This document shows positions 1 to 8,576 of a stretch of 16,408 bases of DNA, in pieces; the first letter of the stretch is position 1, and each line of letters opens with the position of its first letter. Made by a program: the position numbers and the translations under genes. Under the pieces are notes generated by a model. The model was given only the letters and a program-made list of their open reading frames with translations. It was not told the DNA's origin and ran no database searches. Source of the DNA: an uncultured euryarchaeote (GTDB taxonomy: Archaea; Thermoplasmatota; Poseidoniia; Poseidoniales; Poseidoniaceae). The stretch lies in assembly GCA_937897365.1 (NCBI GenBank), contig CALCOP010000012.1, positions 1 to 16,408 of the forward strand, given 5' to 3'.

Positions 1-3000
1 CAGCCCAAGGTTCTGGTTTTGGTATTCGTTCCTCATCGGTCACTGCAAACGATAACGTCATCGGTCCAATAGGCGGCTGGAATGGTCTGTGGATTTACGG
101 CACATCGGATGTTGTTGCAGAAAACAATACGATCCAAGATACTGCAAAAGAAGCGGTCCTCATCGGAGAATACCACTTTAATGACCAAGGTTGGAATGTT
201 CCAACTCCAACTGCAGCTCGTTTGTATCTTGCAAATAACCTCATCTCGAACAATACTGGAACTTGCAACTCGCAAATGTATGATGGTGATTTCCCATGTC
301 CTGCAATTCACGTGTTCATGTCATCAGCCACCATTTATGACAACACCGTGACAAATAACGGCGGAGACGGCATGCGAATTAAAGGCAGTATCGTCAATGC
401 TCAAAGAAATACAATGGAAGTTTCCGGCTTTGCGGCTAACATCAGCATGTATGACGATAATTACGGAAGCAAATACGGTTCGATCGCCTACTTCTCTGGT
501 AATTCTTACTCCAACGCATCGCAGGTTTACAATATTACGGAATCTCGTGTTACCGTCCAATCTGAATACATCCCAGATGCAGGTGGTAATGAACTGTATC
601 CAGTTCAGATGAGTTGGCTCGGTCCAGAATGCCCTTATGTTTTGGATGAATGCTTGCTAGTCCCATCGACTGCAGCCATGCCACCAGCTTTCATGCCGTT
701 GGCACTGGAAGTAATTGATAACTCGACAGTTTTCTCTTATGCGAACTTACAGAATTTCGATTCCTCTAAGATACATGTTCAAAATCAGAACTCTGCATGG
801 GGAAGCCAGGTTCGTGAAGGTGAACTTGTTCGCTATCAAGTCAAGGCAAAGAACAGCAATGTTGCAGGAGCAACTGTCGTCATCCGAGACGCTACAGGAT
901 TGCCACTTTACACTCTTACGACAGACGCTTTTGGATTTACCCCCGAAGTATCTCTTCCATCCGATTTCCTCCTCGACCGAAACTGGAATCATATAGTTGG
1001 AGAAAACAACGTCCAAATTCCTGGAGTCACCGATAGTCAAGGAAACCCTGTTTTCATCGATGAAGATTCATGTTCCGATGGATATGATAACGATGGAGAT
1101 ACAAAAGTTGACGCTGAGGACAGCGATTGTGTAAACGGTCGAGAGTTGCCATTCTACTCAGTCGATGCATACATGTTTGGTAAGGGCCAGAAAGAATTTG
1201 ACTTCGTTCTCAGCGGTTCAATTGACGATGTCATTAATCTCGATAATCTCAAACCAAGTGTAACCGTGACCCAAAATGATGGATTCTCATTTGCGACAAC
1301 CGTCGAAATTACGGGCTCAGCATGGGATGGAATTAGTGGGCCATATCCCCTTGATTTCGTCGCATATCAAAGCCAATTTGGTCTCATCAAGCGTGTTGAA
1401 ATCCAACCGCCGGGTTCCACAGATTGGTATTCTGCTATTGACACATCTGGTGCAGCCGGTGAAATCACACAATCGAATCATCCTTTCAAAACATGGAGTT
1501 TTGACTGGGAAATGTCAGCTCATCCAGAAGGAGAAGGTGATGTAACATTCCGTGTTCGTTCATTTGATGGACTCGATTATTCTCCTGTTGAAGTACGTAA
1601 GTACAAACTCAATCTCGTGGCACCTTCAATTTTAGTAGATACACCGAATGATGGCTCTTCGCATGATAACGGCAAGGTAACATTCACTGGCACTGCAAGT
1701 GACCCATACTCAGGTACTTGGGGCAGTGACATCAACTCGATTTGGTTCGATATCAACGGTCCGAACGGTTATACTGCTAACTTTGACATTCCAGGTTCGA
1801 CTGCATGGGCGTACGATTGGCAATTCCAAGAATTGCAAACTGGTCAGTATGACTTCCGTATTTGGGCTTCAGACAGTGATTTCTGTAATTCAAAGTCTGG
1901 TTGGCAGGATTGTACTTTTGAGACACGAACCCTGAACATCAATACGGACAACTCGATTCCATTTGTCCAGTTGAGTGAACCACTTAACGCCGACCTTCTA
2001 AGAGCGAGTGAAACTCAATTGATTCAGGGTGTGGCGCTCGATAATGATGGTCTTGTCACACGTGTCGAGATTAGTATTGTCGACCTCACCAGTGGAGTTG
2101 AAATTAACAACGGACCAGACCCTGTTACCAATTTTGCTCAAAACGGGGCATGGTCTACTACGTGGGATACCTCCGATCTCATTCATGACCAGCAATACGA
2201 GCTCGTCATCAAGGCGTGGGATGGTTCAGATTACTCAATTGAAGAGCGTATTCGAATTACAATCGATAATCCAAGTGATGCTGATAACATCATACCACAG
2301 TTCAACTCGACTGGATGGGTTAGCACCATGACCTTATTCTGTGATTCGAATCCAACCAAGCAAGACCGATGTAATGGTGGTATCAGCATTGATTTGACTG
2401 AACACTTTTCTGATGCTGATGGTCCGACTGCAAGTGTGACCGACGGTCTTGTTTTCGACGTTTACGATGACCTGACAAATTTAGACGATGATGAGTATGG
2501 AAATTACTTGACATTCAGTTCGAACGGAGTTGTCAAGTATGACCCTGCTTATGTCACAGGTCTGTCCAATGACATTGCAGAATGGTCTCTTGTTGGTTTG
2601 ATGTTTGAAGCACGTGATTCGTACGGATCTGTAGCGTATTCATACAAAGTCAATGTCGTCGTTGTCGAAGTTTCCTTCACAGTCATACGTGAAGATACAG
2701 GTTCACTGGGACCCGGCAACCCTGCCGTTTTCAGTGGTCAAGGATTGCCAAACAGTCTTGTTGAAGCGCGCTTTGATTCATTGACCGGTGTTCGAATTAA
2801 CCAGACTCGCGTGAATGCAGATGCTACTTGGCAGATGGAAATTTCAAGCAGCCAACTCTCGGGCATAGAAGGCACTCGAGAGATTATTTTCGAAATGGAT
2901 GACCAAGTATTTACCCAGCCCGGTGAAAACTCAGGTGCCCTGTTTAAGGTTAGCTTAGGCGATGACGAATCCTCTGGTTTGAACTGGGGACTGATTGCTG

Positions 3001-3308
3001 TCATAGCTGTTGTAATAATCGCTCTTTTGGTTGCGGCAATGTTCTTCCTTCAAGTCGAATATGAGGACCTTGATGATGATGAGGCCGCACTTGCATCGGC
3101 TGAGGCAAAGGCTTCTGAAGACCCTTATGCATGGGCGAAGGCTCGAAAAGAAGCGGCATCTATCCCCTCGAACGAAGTTGCAACTACACCCGTTGTTGTT
3201 CAACAGGCTGTGGCTTCGACCGCTCAAGCATCTCAGCACCCTGGATGGTTGTGGGATGCAGAGTCCAATAACTGGGTTCCTGACCCAAACTACGTCCCTG
3301 AACAGTGA
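1..3308 (+). CDS. Cell-surface beta-helix / Ig-like protein with C-terminal membrane anchor (5' partial)
   Basis: The frame is open from the first complete codon (position 3), so the start lies upstream; 1101 residues are visible. Residues 1-150 show right-handed beta-helix turns (GLWIYGTSDVVAENNTI, ARLYLANNLISNN), as in NosD/PbH1 proteins. Around 287-320 there is a carboxypeptidase-regulatory-like stretch (VAGATVVIRDATGLPLYTL). Residues 357-376 form a Cys-flanked acidic motif (C357, D359, D362, D364, D366, D370, D373, C376) like the MopE-type calcium/metal motif. Three Ig-like modules follow (about 416-540, 540-650, 652-760), then a cadherin-like module (762-905) and another beta-rich module. 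A single hydrophobic segment near 994-1018 is followed by a tail of about 83 residues that is acidic, then Ala-rich, and ends with GWLWDAESNNWVPDP. I infer an outside N-terminus and a cytoplasmic tail. Role: surface binding or polysaccharide recognition, inferred. No catalytic residues are recognised. The ATPase gene follows after 59 bases on the same strand. Confidence 0.88.
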   Translation, partial: AQGSGFGIRSSSVTANDNVIGPIGGWNGLWIYGTSDVVAENNTIQDTAKEAVLIGEYHFNDQGWNVPTPTAARLYLANNLISNNTGTCNSQMYDGDFPCPAIHVFMSSATIYDNTVTNNGGDGMRIKGSIVNAQRNTMEVSGFAANISMYDDNYGSKYGSIAYFSGNSYSNASQVYNITESRVTVQSEYIPDAGGNELYPVQMSWLGPECPYVLDECLLVPSTAAMPPAFMPLALEVIDNSTVFSYANLQNFDSSKIHVQNQNSAWGSQVREGELVRYQVKAKNSNVAGATVVIRDATGLPLYTLTTDAFGFTPEVSLPSDFLLDRNWNHIVGENNVQIPGVTDSQGNPVFIDEDSCSDGYDNDGDTKVDAEDSDCVNGRELPFYSVDAYMFGKGQKEFDFVLSGSIDDVINLDNLKPSVTVTQNDGFSFATTVEITGSAWDGISGPYPLDFVAYQSQFGLIKRVEIQPPGSTDWYSAIDTSGAAGEITQSNHPFKTWSFDWEMSAHPEGEGDVTFRVRSFDGLDYSPVEVRKYKLNLVAPSILVDTPNDGSSHDNGKVTFTGTASDPYSGTWGSDINSIWFDINGPNGYTANFDIPGSTAWAYDWQFQELQTGQYDFRIWASDSDFCNSKSGWQDCTFETRTLNINTDNSIPFVQLSEPLNADLLRASETQLIQGVALDNDGLVTRVEISIVDLTSGVEINNGPDPVTNFAQNGAWSTTWDTSDLIHDQQYELVIKAWDGSDYSIEERIRITIDNPSDADNIIPQFNSTGWVSTMTLFCDSNPTKQDRCNGGISIDLTEHFSDADGPTASVTDGLVFDVYDDLTNLDDDEYGNYLTFSSNGVVKYDPAYVTGLSNDIAEWSLVGLMFEARDSYGSVAYSYKVNVVVVEVSFTVIREDTGSLGPGNPAVFSGQGLPNSLVEARFDSLTGVRINQTRVNADATWQMEISSSQLSGIEGTREIIFEMDDQVFTQPGENSGALFKVSLGDDESSGLNWGLIAVIAVVIIALLVAAMFFLQVEYEDLDDDEAALASAEAKASEDPYAWAKARKEAASIPSNEVATTPVVVQQAVASTAQASQHPGWLWDAESNNWVPDPNYVPEQ

Positions 3309-3355
3309 ATTTTTCCTGACTCAGGATTGAGGAAGTGTTGAAGAGGATAAAAACC
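3309..3355 (+). promoter_or_regulatory. Short intergenic gap with T-run and small palindrome
   Basis: A T5 run starts four bases after the upstream stop codon and could act as a weak archaeal T-rich terminator. It is followed at 3315-3325 by CCTGA-C-TCAGG, an inverted repeat with 5-bp arms. The A-rich run GATAAAAA at 3345-3352 is too close to the downstream ATG to be its TATA box. Either site could be chance at this length. Confidence 0.25.
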
Positions 3356-3360
3356 GGAGA
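3356..3360 (+). promoter_or_regulatory. Ribosome binding site that fixes the ATPase start at 3368
   Basis: GGAGA sits seven bases before the ATG at 3368. The longer in-frame GTG start at 3335 would place this site inside the coding sequence and has a much poorer upstream context, so the ATG is preferred. Confidence 0.6.
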
Positions 3361-3367
3361 GAAGATT

Positions 3368-5893
3368 ATGGCTGTACAACCTAAACCAGGAGTTCAGGAA
3401 AGAATCCTCTTGCATCTACTTGACTACTCTGATTTCAAAAGCAGTGTAGAAGTGCCATTTGCACTTTCACAAATGGGAATTGCGAACGCTGTTGCCATTG
3501 CCCGTTCAAATGTACCTCGGGCTATAGCTGGACTCAAAGATCAAGGTCTTCTTATCGAAAGACAGGCACATGTTGCTGGTGTGTCTCGAAAGCGTAAGGC
3601 GTATTTTCTAACCGACCCCGGAATTAATGTTTCAGAAGAGACTTGGAGTCGATTACGAGAATTTCAGTTACGAAGTATCATGACTGATGGCAATATTATC
3701 AACTCAACGCTCGGTGAAATAAACGATCATCTCGATTTCTCAATGCGTCCTGTCGATATTATTCGATATATGGATGATAATTGCGTTTTAGACACTCGCA
3801 CCTTGTCGGCTGATTTGGTCGAAAGAGATCTTTCGAAGCATGTTGAGAAGCAACTTGTCACATCGCTTGGAGATCTGCCCCGCCTTCGCCATTTCTATGG
3901 TCGAGAAAAGGAACTTGACAATATGGTGAGCCTCGTGGATGCTCGTGCAACTACGCTGCTCGTCCCAGGGATTGCGGGTATTGGTAAAACGACAATTGCT
4001 TCAAAATTGATTGAGCGATTTATGCATCGTCGAAACCTGCTTTATCACCGCTGCCAAGATTGGGAGAGTTCTCGTTCTTTTTTTGAGGCGGTCGCAGATT
4101 GGTTAGCAAACATTGGGGATTCTACGTTTTCTGATTATCTGGCAGCAACTCCGGTGCCTCAACCAGCAGATGCTGCTCGATTATTGGTTGACTCATTGGA
4201 AGGGACTCCTACTCTTATCGTGATTGATGATTTTCACAAGGTTGCTGATACGACATTACATCAAACGTTCCAAGCAATGTCTTTGGCTTTACTTGGTAGT
4301 GAAGAAGAGATTGGCCTTGTCATCTTCTCTCGTTCTTTCAAACCAGTCGTACCTGCGAAGGATGCAGAGGGACGAATTGCAAGTTTGGTTCTCCCACTCG
4401 ATGGTTTAGATTCGGATGCTGGGAGACAACTCTTGAGCAGTTTTGAAAATCTTGGTGATGAACAGTGGCTTCACATACATGGACTTTCAAGAGGACATCC
4501 TCTCGTTTTGGAATTAATTAACAGAGGGGCATCAGCAGGTGCTTACCACGAAACGCTGGAAAATTATGTTACTGTCGAAATTTTCTCGAAATTGAGTGGA
4601 GAACAAAAACGTGTACTCTCTGCGCTTGCGATCTACCGAGAACCAGTCGCATTAAGCGCATTAGCAGAGCAGGGTTTGGATACTGATGAGTTAGATTCAC
4701 TTGTTGAGCAAGGTTTAGCCCGACAAGGTGATGTCGATTATTATGATGTTCACGATTTAATTCGTGAGTTTTTGCTGCGAAGTTTAGATGATAAGACGAA
4801 GAAGGAATTCCATGCAAAATGTTGTTTGTGGTATGAAAAGCAAAATTTCACCGCAAGTGTCATTATTGAACGAATATACCACCTTATTCGTAGTGATAAA
4901 GGTGGAGAGGCTGCATTACTTATTGCTGAAGAAGGTAGAGACCTTGTTGCCCAAGGGCACATGGAATTACTCACCTTGATTGAAGGCCTTGAGTTAAGTT
5001 CACTTGATACTCAGATACAAGTTCGCGTCTTACAACTTCGCGGAGAAATACTGGTACTTCTTGGACGCTTCATTGAAGCGGAAGAGATATTCCTCTCAAC
5101 TCAATCTTTAACCGATTCTTCAAAAGCAACACGTATTGATGCTGAAGTTCTTTCCGCCTTAGCAGACATCGCCCTCAAACAAGGCGACGCAGACAAAGCC
5201 TTGTCAATGCATCATGATGCCCTTGAGAAGTTTATTCAGTTTGGAGACGAAAGAGGTGCAGCACGTTCATACAATAACATGGGTTATCTCCTTCGTCGTA
5301 AGAATGATTTGAGTAAAGCCTTGGAAGCCTATGGAGAGGTTGAAGCGATTTTGAAATCTTCCTCTGACCCAGATCTTGTCAGTACCCAACTTACCCTGGC
5401 GCGTGCTTTTATTGAACTAAATGAAATTGACCGTGCCCGAGACCATGCACTCAAGGCGTTCGAGAACACTGATGGTGGAGAGGATGTCTTACTACACGCA
5501 CGAGCCCAAGCTGTACTCGGGCGTTATTACGCCAAAGTTGGAGATGCAGATGTAGCATCACACCACTATTCGACAGCACTCGAGACGATGAGTGAAGCAG
5601 GTGATCTGCTCTCTTTGGTAGAGATTACCATTCTTCTCGGAGAGGTTTTGCAGGATTCTGGACGTGCAGAGGATGCTATGGAACACTATCGTGAAGCATT
5701 AGTAATCGCAGAAGCAAATGACCTTCGAATGCAAATTGGTGAATTGCTTTCACGTTTGGGTGGTGTTGCACCCGATAAACCACGTCGAATGGAGTACTTA
5801 CAGCGAGCTTTATCCGTATTCAGAGAATTGGGTGCGAAATCTCGTATGAAAGAAGTTCAAGCTCAAGTCCATGCAGCAGTTATGGGTCGCTAA
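3368..5893 (+). CDS. STAND-type ATPase: winged helix, NTPase, TPR (putative transcriptional regulator)
   Basis: 841 residues from the ATG at 3368. Residues 5-90 look like a winged helix (RSNVPRAIAGLKDQGLLIE recognition region, then a KRKAYFLTDPG wing and strand), as in MarR-like archaeal regulators. The NTPase core has Walker A GIAGIGKTT at 201-209, Walker B LIVIDD ending at D287-D288, a sensor-like VIFSRS, and GLSRGHPLVLEL, the GxP motif typical of STAND/MalT/NB-ARC proteins. A second helical/winged segment (VHDLIREFLLRSL) follows. From about 551 to the end there are roughly seven TPR-like units with the usual G/A-x-Y/F and A-x-x-x-Y spacing. STAND proteins generally use ATP-driven oligomerisation triggered by ligand binding to the repeat domain. 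The DNA-binding N-terminus suggests transcription control; the targets are unknown, but adjacent surface genes are candidates. No nuclease, protease or TIR effector is visible, so a defence NLR role is less likely. The TAA stop overlaps the stop of the convergent pilin operon. Confidence 0.9.
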   Translation: MAVQPKPGVQERILLHLLDYSDFKSSVEVPFALSQMGIANAVAIARSNVPRAIAGLKDQGLLIERQAHVAGVSRKRKAYFLTDPGINVSEETWSRLREFQLRSIMTDGNIINSTLGEINDHLDFSMRPVDIIRYMDDNCVLDTRTLSADLVERDLSKHVEKQLVTSLGDLPRLRHFYGREKELDNMVSLVDARATTLLVPGIAGIGKTTIASKLIERFMHRRNLLYHRCQDWESSRSFFEAVADWLANIGDSTFSDYLAATPVPQPADAARLLVDSLEGTPTLIVIDDFHKVADTTLHQTFQAMSLALLGSEEEIGLVIFSRSFKPVVPAKDAEGRIASLVLPLDGLDSDAGRQLLSSFENLGDEQWLHIHGLSRGHPLVLELINRGASAGAYHETLENYVTVEIFSKLSGEQKRVLSALAIYREPVALSALAEQGLDTDELDSLVEQGLARQGDVDYYDVHDLIREFLLRSLDDKTKKEFHAKCCLWYEKQNFTASVIIERIYHLIRSDKGGEAALLIAEEGRDLVAQGHMELLTLIEGLELSSLDTQIQVRVLQLRGEILVLLGRFIEAEEIFLSTQSLTDSSKATRIDAEVLSALADIALKQGDADKALSMHHDALEKFIQFGDERGAARSYNNMGYLLRRKNDLSKALEAYGEVEAILKSSSDPDLVSTQLTLARAFIELNEIDRARDHALKAFENTDGGEDVLLHARAQAVLGRYYAKVGDADVASHHYSTALETMSEAGDLLSLVEITILLGEVLQDSGRAEDAMEHYREALVIAEANDLRMQIGELLSRLGGVAPDKPRRMEYLQRALSVFRELGAKSRMKEVQAQVHAAVMGR

Positions 5894-6369
5894 TAGTCAC
5901 TTGATTGCGGACGGTCGTATTGAAGCGTCGTCATCCCATCAGAATGTACAACCCACACAGAAGTCACTCCTGAGAGGACAACAGTCCCTTGGTGTCCACC
6001 TGCACCCGTTCCTGAAATGGAAACACTTGTGTCAAGCGTGCCTCCTTCATCAATCAAATCAATTGAGGTATCTGTCAAGATTACCTTCATTTGTGATTCA
6101 TCTGCTTCGGTAAGTCTCCAAGTGACTTTTTCAGCGTAATCTACAGCGCCCATCCGACTTGCTTCATCAGCACGTTCAACCGCAGCAGCAAGGTCATCCA
6201 GATTCGATTGTATCGCATTCTCGTTCCACCGTTCACGGGTTGCGGTTTCGATTTCATACGCCCATAAACTAAACATGGTCAGTAGCAATACTCCGAGAAG
6301 GAATGTGAAGATGTATCCTAATTCGGTTGCAGCAGCACGTTCGTCATCAACAATTCTCTGTGATTTCAT
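5890..6369 (-). CDS. Small type IV pilin-like protein
   Basis: 159 residues. The short polar leader ends in D8-D9-E10-R11 and is followed by AAATELGYIFTFLLGVLLL. If cleavage falls after R11, Glu lies at mature position +5, as in classical type IV pilins, with one hydrophobic helix (about 12-33) and then a helical acidic/basic stretch (40-70). The remainder looks beta-rich and short, which is the usual pilin size and plan. It resembles haloarchaeal minor-pilin families such as DUF7266 from memory; this was not searched. It is the last gene of a three-gene operon. Its ATG overlaps the TGA of the 736-residue gene (ATGA), and GAGGTGG lies four bases upstream, so translation is probably coupled. 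No pilus ATPase, membrane platform protein or prepilin peptidase is in the window. The likely role is a minor pilin or initiator subunit, inferred. Confidence 0.85.
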   Translation of the reverse strand: MKSQRIVDDERAAATELGYIFTFLLGVLLLTMFSLWAYEIETATRERWNENAIQSNLDDLAAAVERADEASRMGAVDYAEKVTWRLTEADESQMKVILTDTSIDLIDEGGTLDTSVSISGTGAGGHQGTVVLSGVTSVWVVHSDGMTTLQYDRPQSSDY

Positions 6370-8576
6370 GATACCACCTCGGTCATGTGCGCATTGAGAG
6401 CGGCCATTTGCAACGTGAATTGAATTGGCTCACCATTCGTGTGCCATACTGCTTCAGATGTCCCATAAGATGGGTCAGGTACCCAGCCCACATAGTCGGT
6501 AAGCAAATCAATTCGTCCAGGATAAACAGTCCAGTCTTCACTCGATTCGAGTCCGTCCGCTGACGCATCAGCAATGGCGACTCCGTAAGGGTTTGACCAT
6601 CCTCTGCGTACTTCATAGGCTATTGATGAGGCAAGAGAAGAACGGTCAACTAATTCGATGTCAAGGTGCATGGTACCAGCGCCACTTACACTGTCCTGTG
6701 TTGGGTGGAGCGAAGGTATCGTAGCTGCAAACCTCGGCCCTGGACCGCCACGATCGGAAGGGGATACAACGATGAATGGTTCAAATTCAGGGTGGTTTGT
6801 TACGACTGCTCCTCCGGCATAAGCAACTTCCATCCCAACAATGGAGGAAGTGAACTCATAACTGAGTCTGGAGAGATGGAATCCCCAAACGGTTCCTAAG
6901 TTTGCGTGAGTTGACGCGCCATTGACACCAATGAGCGTAATTTGCATACTTGCAGGGTGATTTCCAGATCGCCAAGCATTTTTCAAATCAACTTGACTTC
7001 TGCCACTCATTGATTGCCACGGCAAATCAGTTGAAATCCAACCACTTGCTTGAACATTAATAGATAAACATCGTTGGGCCCCATCATGTTGTGCTTGAAG
7101 AAGACCGTCTTGTCCACGCAGGAGGTACATTCGAAGGGCGTGACCTTCCTCAACATTCATTTGATTCTCCCCCTGATTGAGGTCGAGGGTAACTTGGGTA
7201 TTCTCATCGTAGAGGGAGCCATTGGCGCTGGTTGAACCGGTTAAATTCCAATCTACAATCGTTCCAGCACGAACGAGATGGATTTGTTTGTTGTTGGTTC
7301 CATCAGCATGAATCGTATGGACCTGCCCGGAAAGGGCACCCGTGTCATCAGCGGCTATGACTTGTAATCCAGAACTGCTTGTATCTGCACGCCAAGAAAC
7401 GAATACATCTCCATTTGCATCAAGCATTGGCGCTCCATCGATTTCTGCAGGTGGCCAGTCGAAACTGAGACTTTGATTGGCAGGAACGGACACACCTCCA
7501 CCTCTCCATGTAACCGTGACACTTGATTGACTTGGATTAGTGAATACCAATTCGCCTTCGAGTGATGGGGTCAAGAACGAGTGGCCGAGGTATTGACCAT
7601 CAGTACTCGTCAAAGCAGTCTGACCAACATCACTCTCTATGTTTGTCTGGAGAATTAATCTCGAGGGTGCACTGGTTGTAATATGGACGACTTCGGGTGA
7701 ATTGATTGAAAACTGATGCGTGAAATCTACACCCACTCGATTTTGGCTCGACGGTAAGGCATAGTGTGAATTTGAACTTTGGTTCGTAATGATTATCTGA
7801 TTCGCAACTTCGCTTAAAATGTGGATTTTATTGTTGCCAATCGATAGAGGAAGAGACCAAGATGTTCCTGTTGAATCAACAGGACTTGGATCATTTGCTT
7901 GCATGAGAGTCGTACCCCCATCGCCTCGTGAAAGCAGAAGGTGAAGTTCATGCGATGAGCGGACCATGATTTCTCCAGATTGACTTGTATCAACGATGTG
8001 CATTCCATCGACCATGAGTTGAAGTTGGGATTGCCTTGCTGATTGATTCCAAATCTCAATTTCAATAGGCCCAAGTGGCAATGCAAGGCCAGGTGAGGCG
8101 GTCATGGCCACACTTTCTGCCCAAGACGGTATGGTAAACAAGTAAGGGTTGGCAGGTCCGAGACGAAGGTCGTCTACACAAACAGCGGTGTTCATTGATT
8201 CCGGATGTCTGAGGCTAAACTGGTCGTCGTAGTCAAGGGCCCCTTTGACTCTAAAACTCGTATCATCTGCCCAGGTTGCAGAATACCACATGCTGCTTTG
8301 CATCATGTTCCAGTTGAGGCTACCATCAACAGGAATGAGCTCGATTTCAGTGGAATCTCCAGGCATTCCATTTTCGCTCAGGGAAGAGGTCTGATGGGCT
8401 AAAAGGGACATTTGTGAGGACATATCATGTCGCTCAACTGAACCTTCAAGCTCTTCGATTACCGGTATCATTGAGACCATCATCATGGCGATAATACTCA
8501 GAACTCCCCCGAAGAGAAGAACGGTAGCGACAGCTGCTGAGACCGCTTCTTCATCTCGTTGTAAATTAAATTTCAT
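6366..8576 (-). CDS. Oversized pilin-like membrane protein with large extracellular domain
   Basis: 736 residues. Residues 1-10 form a charged leader (LQRD at 5-8). A hydrophobic helix at about 11-40 (AVSAAVATVLLFGGVLSII) has the archaeal pilin arrangement and shares the LQRD..AVS pattern with the 361-residue neighbour. The bases before A11 encode E9-E10 rather than the usual basic residue, so processing by prepilin peptidase is uncertain and the helix may remain as a membrane anchor. The roughly 690 following residues are rich in beta-type sequence, Ser, Thr and Asn, with no catalytic motif I recognise; three Cys residues are scattered. Typical pilins are 120-200 residues, so this is several times too long. 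The start has GGAGGTG at 8582-8588, five bases upstream, and overlaps the preceding stop codon as ATGA. It probably extends as a large ectodomain from a pilus-like fibre or from the membrane. Confidence 0.87.
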   Translation of the reverse strand: MKFNLQRDEEAVSAAVATVLLFGGVLSIIAMMMVSMIPVIEELEGSVERHDMSSQMSLLAHQTSSLSENGMPGDSTEIELIPVDGSLNWNMMQSSMWYSATWADDTSFRVKGALDYDDQFSLRHPESMNTAVCVDDLRLGPANPYLFTIPSWAESVAMTASPGLALPLGPIEIEIWNQSARQSQLQLMVDGMHIVDTSQSGEIMVRSSHELHLLLSRGDGGTTLMQANDPSPVDSTGTSWSLPLSIGNNKIHILSEVANQIIITNQSSNSHYALPSSQNRVGVDFTHQFSINSPEVVHITTSAPSRLILQTNIESDVGQTALTSTDGQYLGHSFLTPSLEGELVFTNPSQSSVTVTWRGGGVSVPANQSLSFDWPPAEIDGAPMLDANGDVFVSWRADTSSSGLQVIAADDTGALSGQVHTIHADGTNNKQIHLVRAGTIVDWNLTGSTSANGSLYDENTQVTLDLNQGENQMNVEEGHALRMYLLRGQDGLLQAQHDGAQRCLSINVQASGWISTDLPWQSMSGRSQVDLKNAWRSGNHPASMQITLIGVNGASTHANLGTVWGFHLSRLSYEFTSSIVGMEVAYAGGAVVTNHPEFEPFIVVSPSDRGGPGPRFAATIPSLHPTQDSVSGAGTMHLDIELVDRSSLASSIAYEVRRGWSNPYGVAIADASADGLESSEDWTVYPGRIDLLTDYVGWVPDPSYGTSEAVWHTNGEPIQFTLQMAALNAHMTEVVS

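Noticed and set aside
3335..3367. GTG start giving an 852-residue ATPase
   Set aside because: It would add 11 residues ahead of a well-placed GGAGA/ATG start and has no comparable ribosome binding site.
3368..5893. Anti-phage NLR/Avs defence system
   Set aside because: The N-terminal domain reads as a DNA-binding winged helix, and no other defence or mobile genes are present in the window.
6470..6500. GWVPDPSYG near the end of the 736-residue pilin-like protein, resembling WVPDPNY in the first protein's tail
   Set aside because: One lies in a predicted extracellular domain and the other in a cytoplasmic tail, and the similarity is limited to about five residues, so chance is the simpler explanation.
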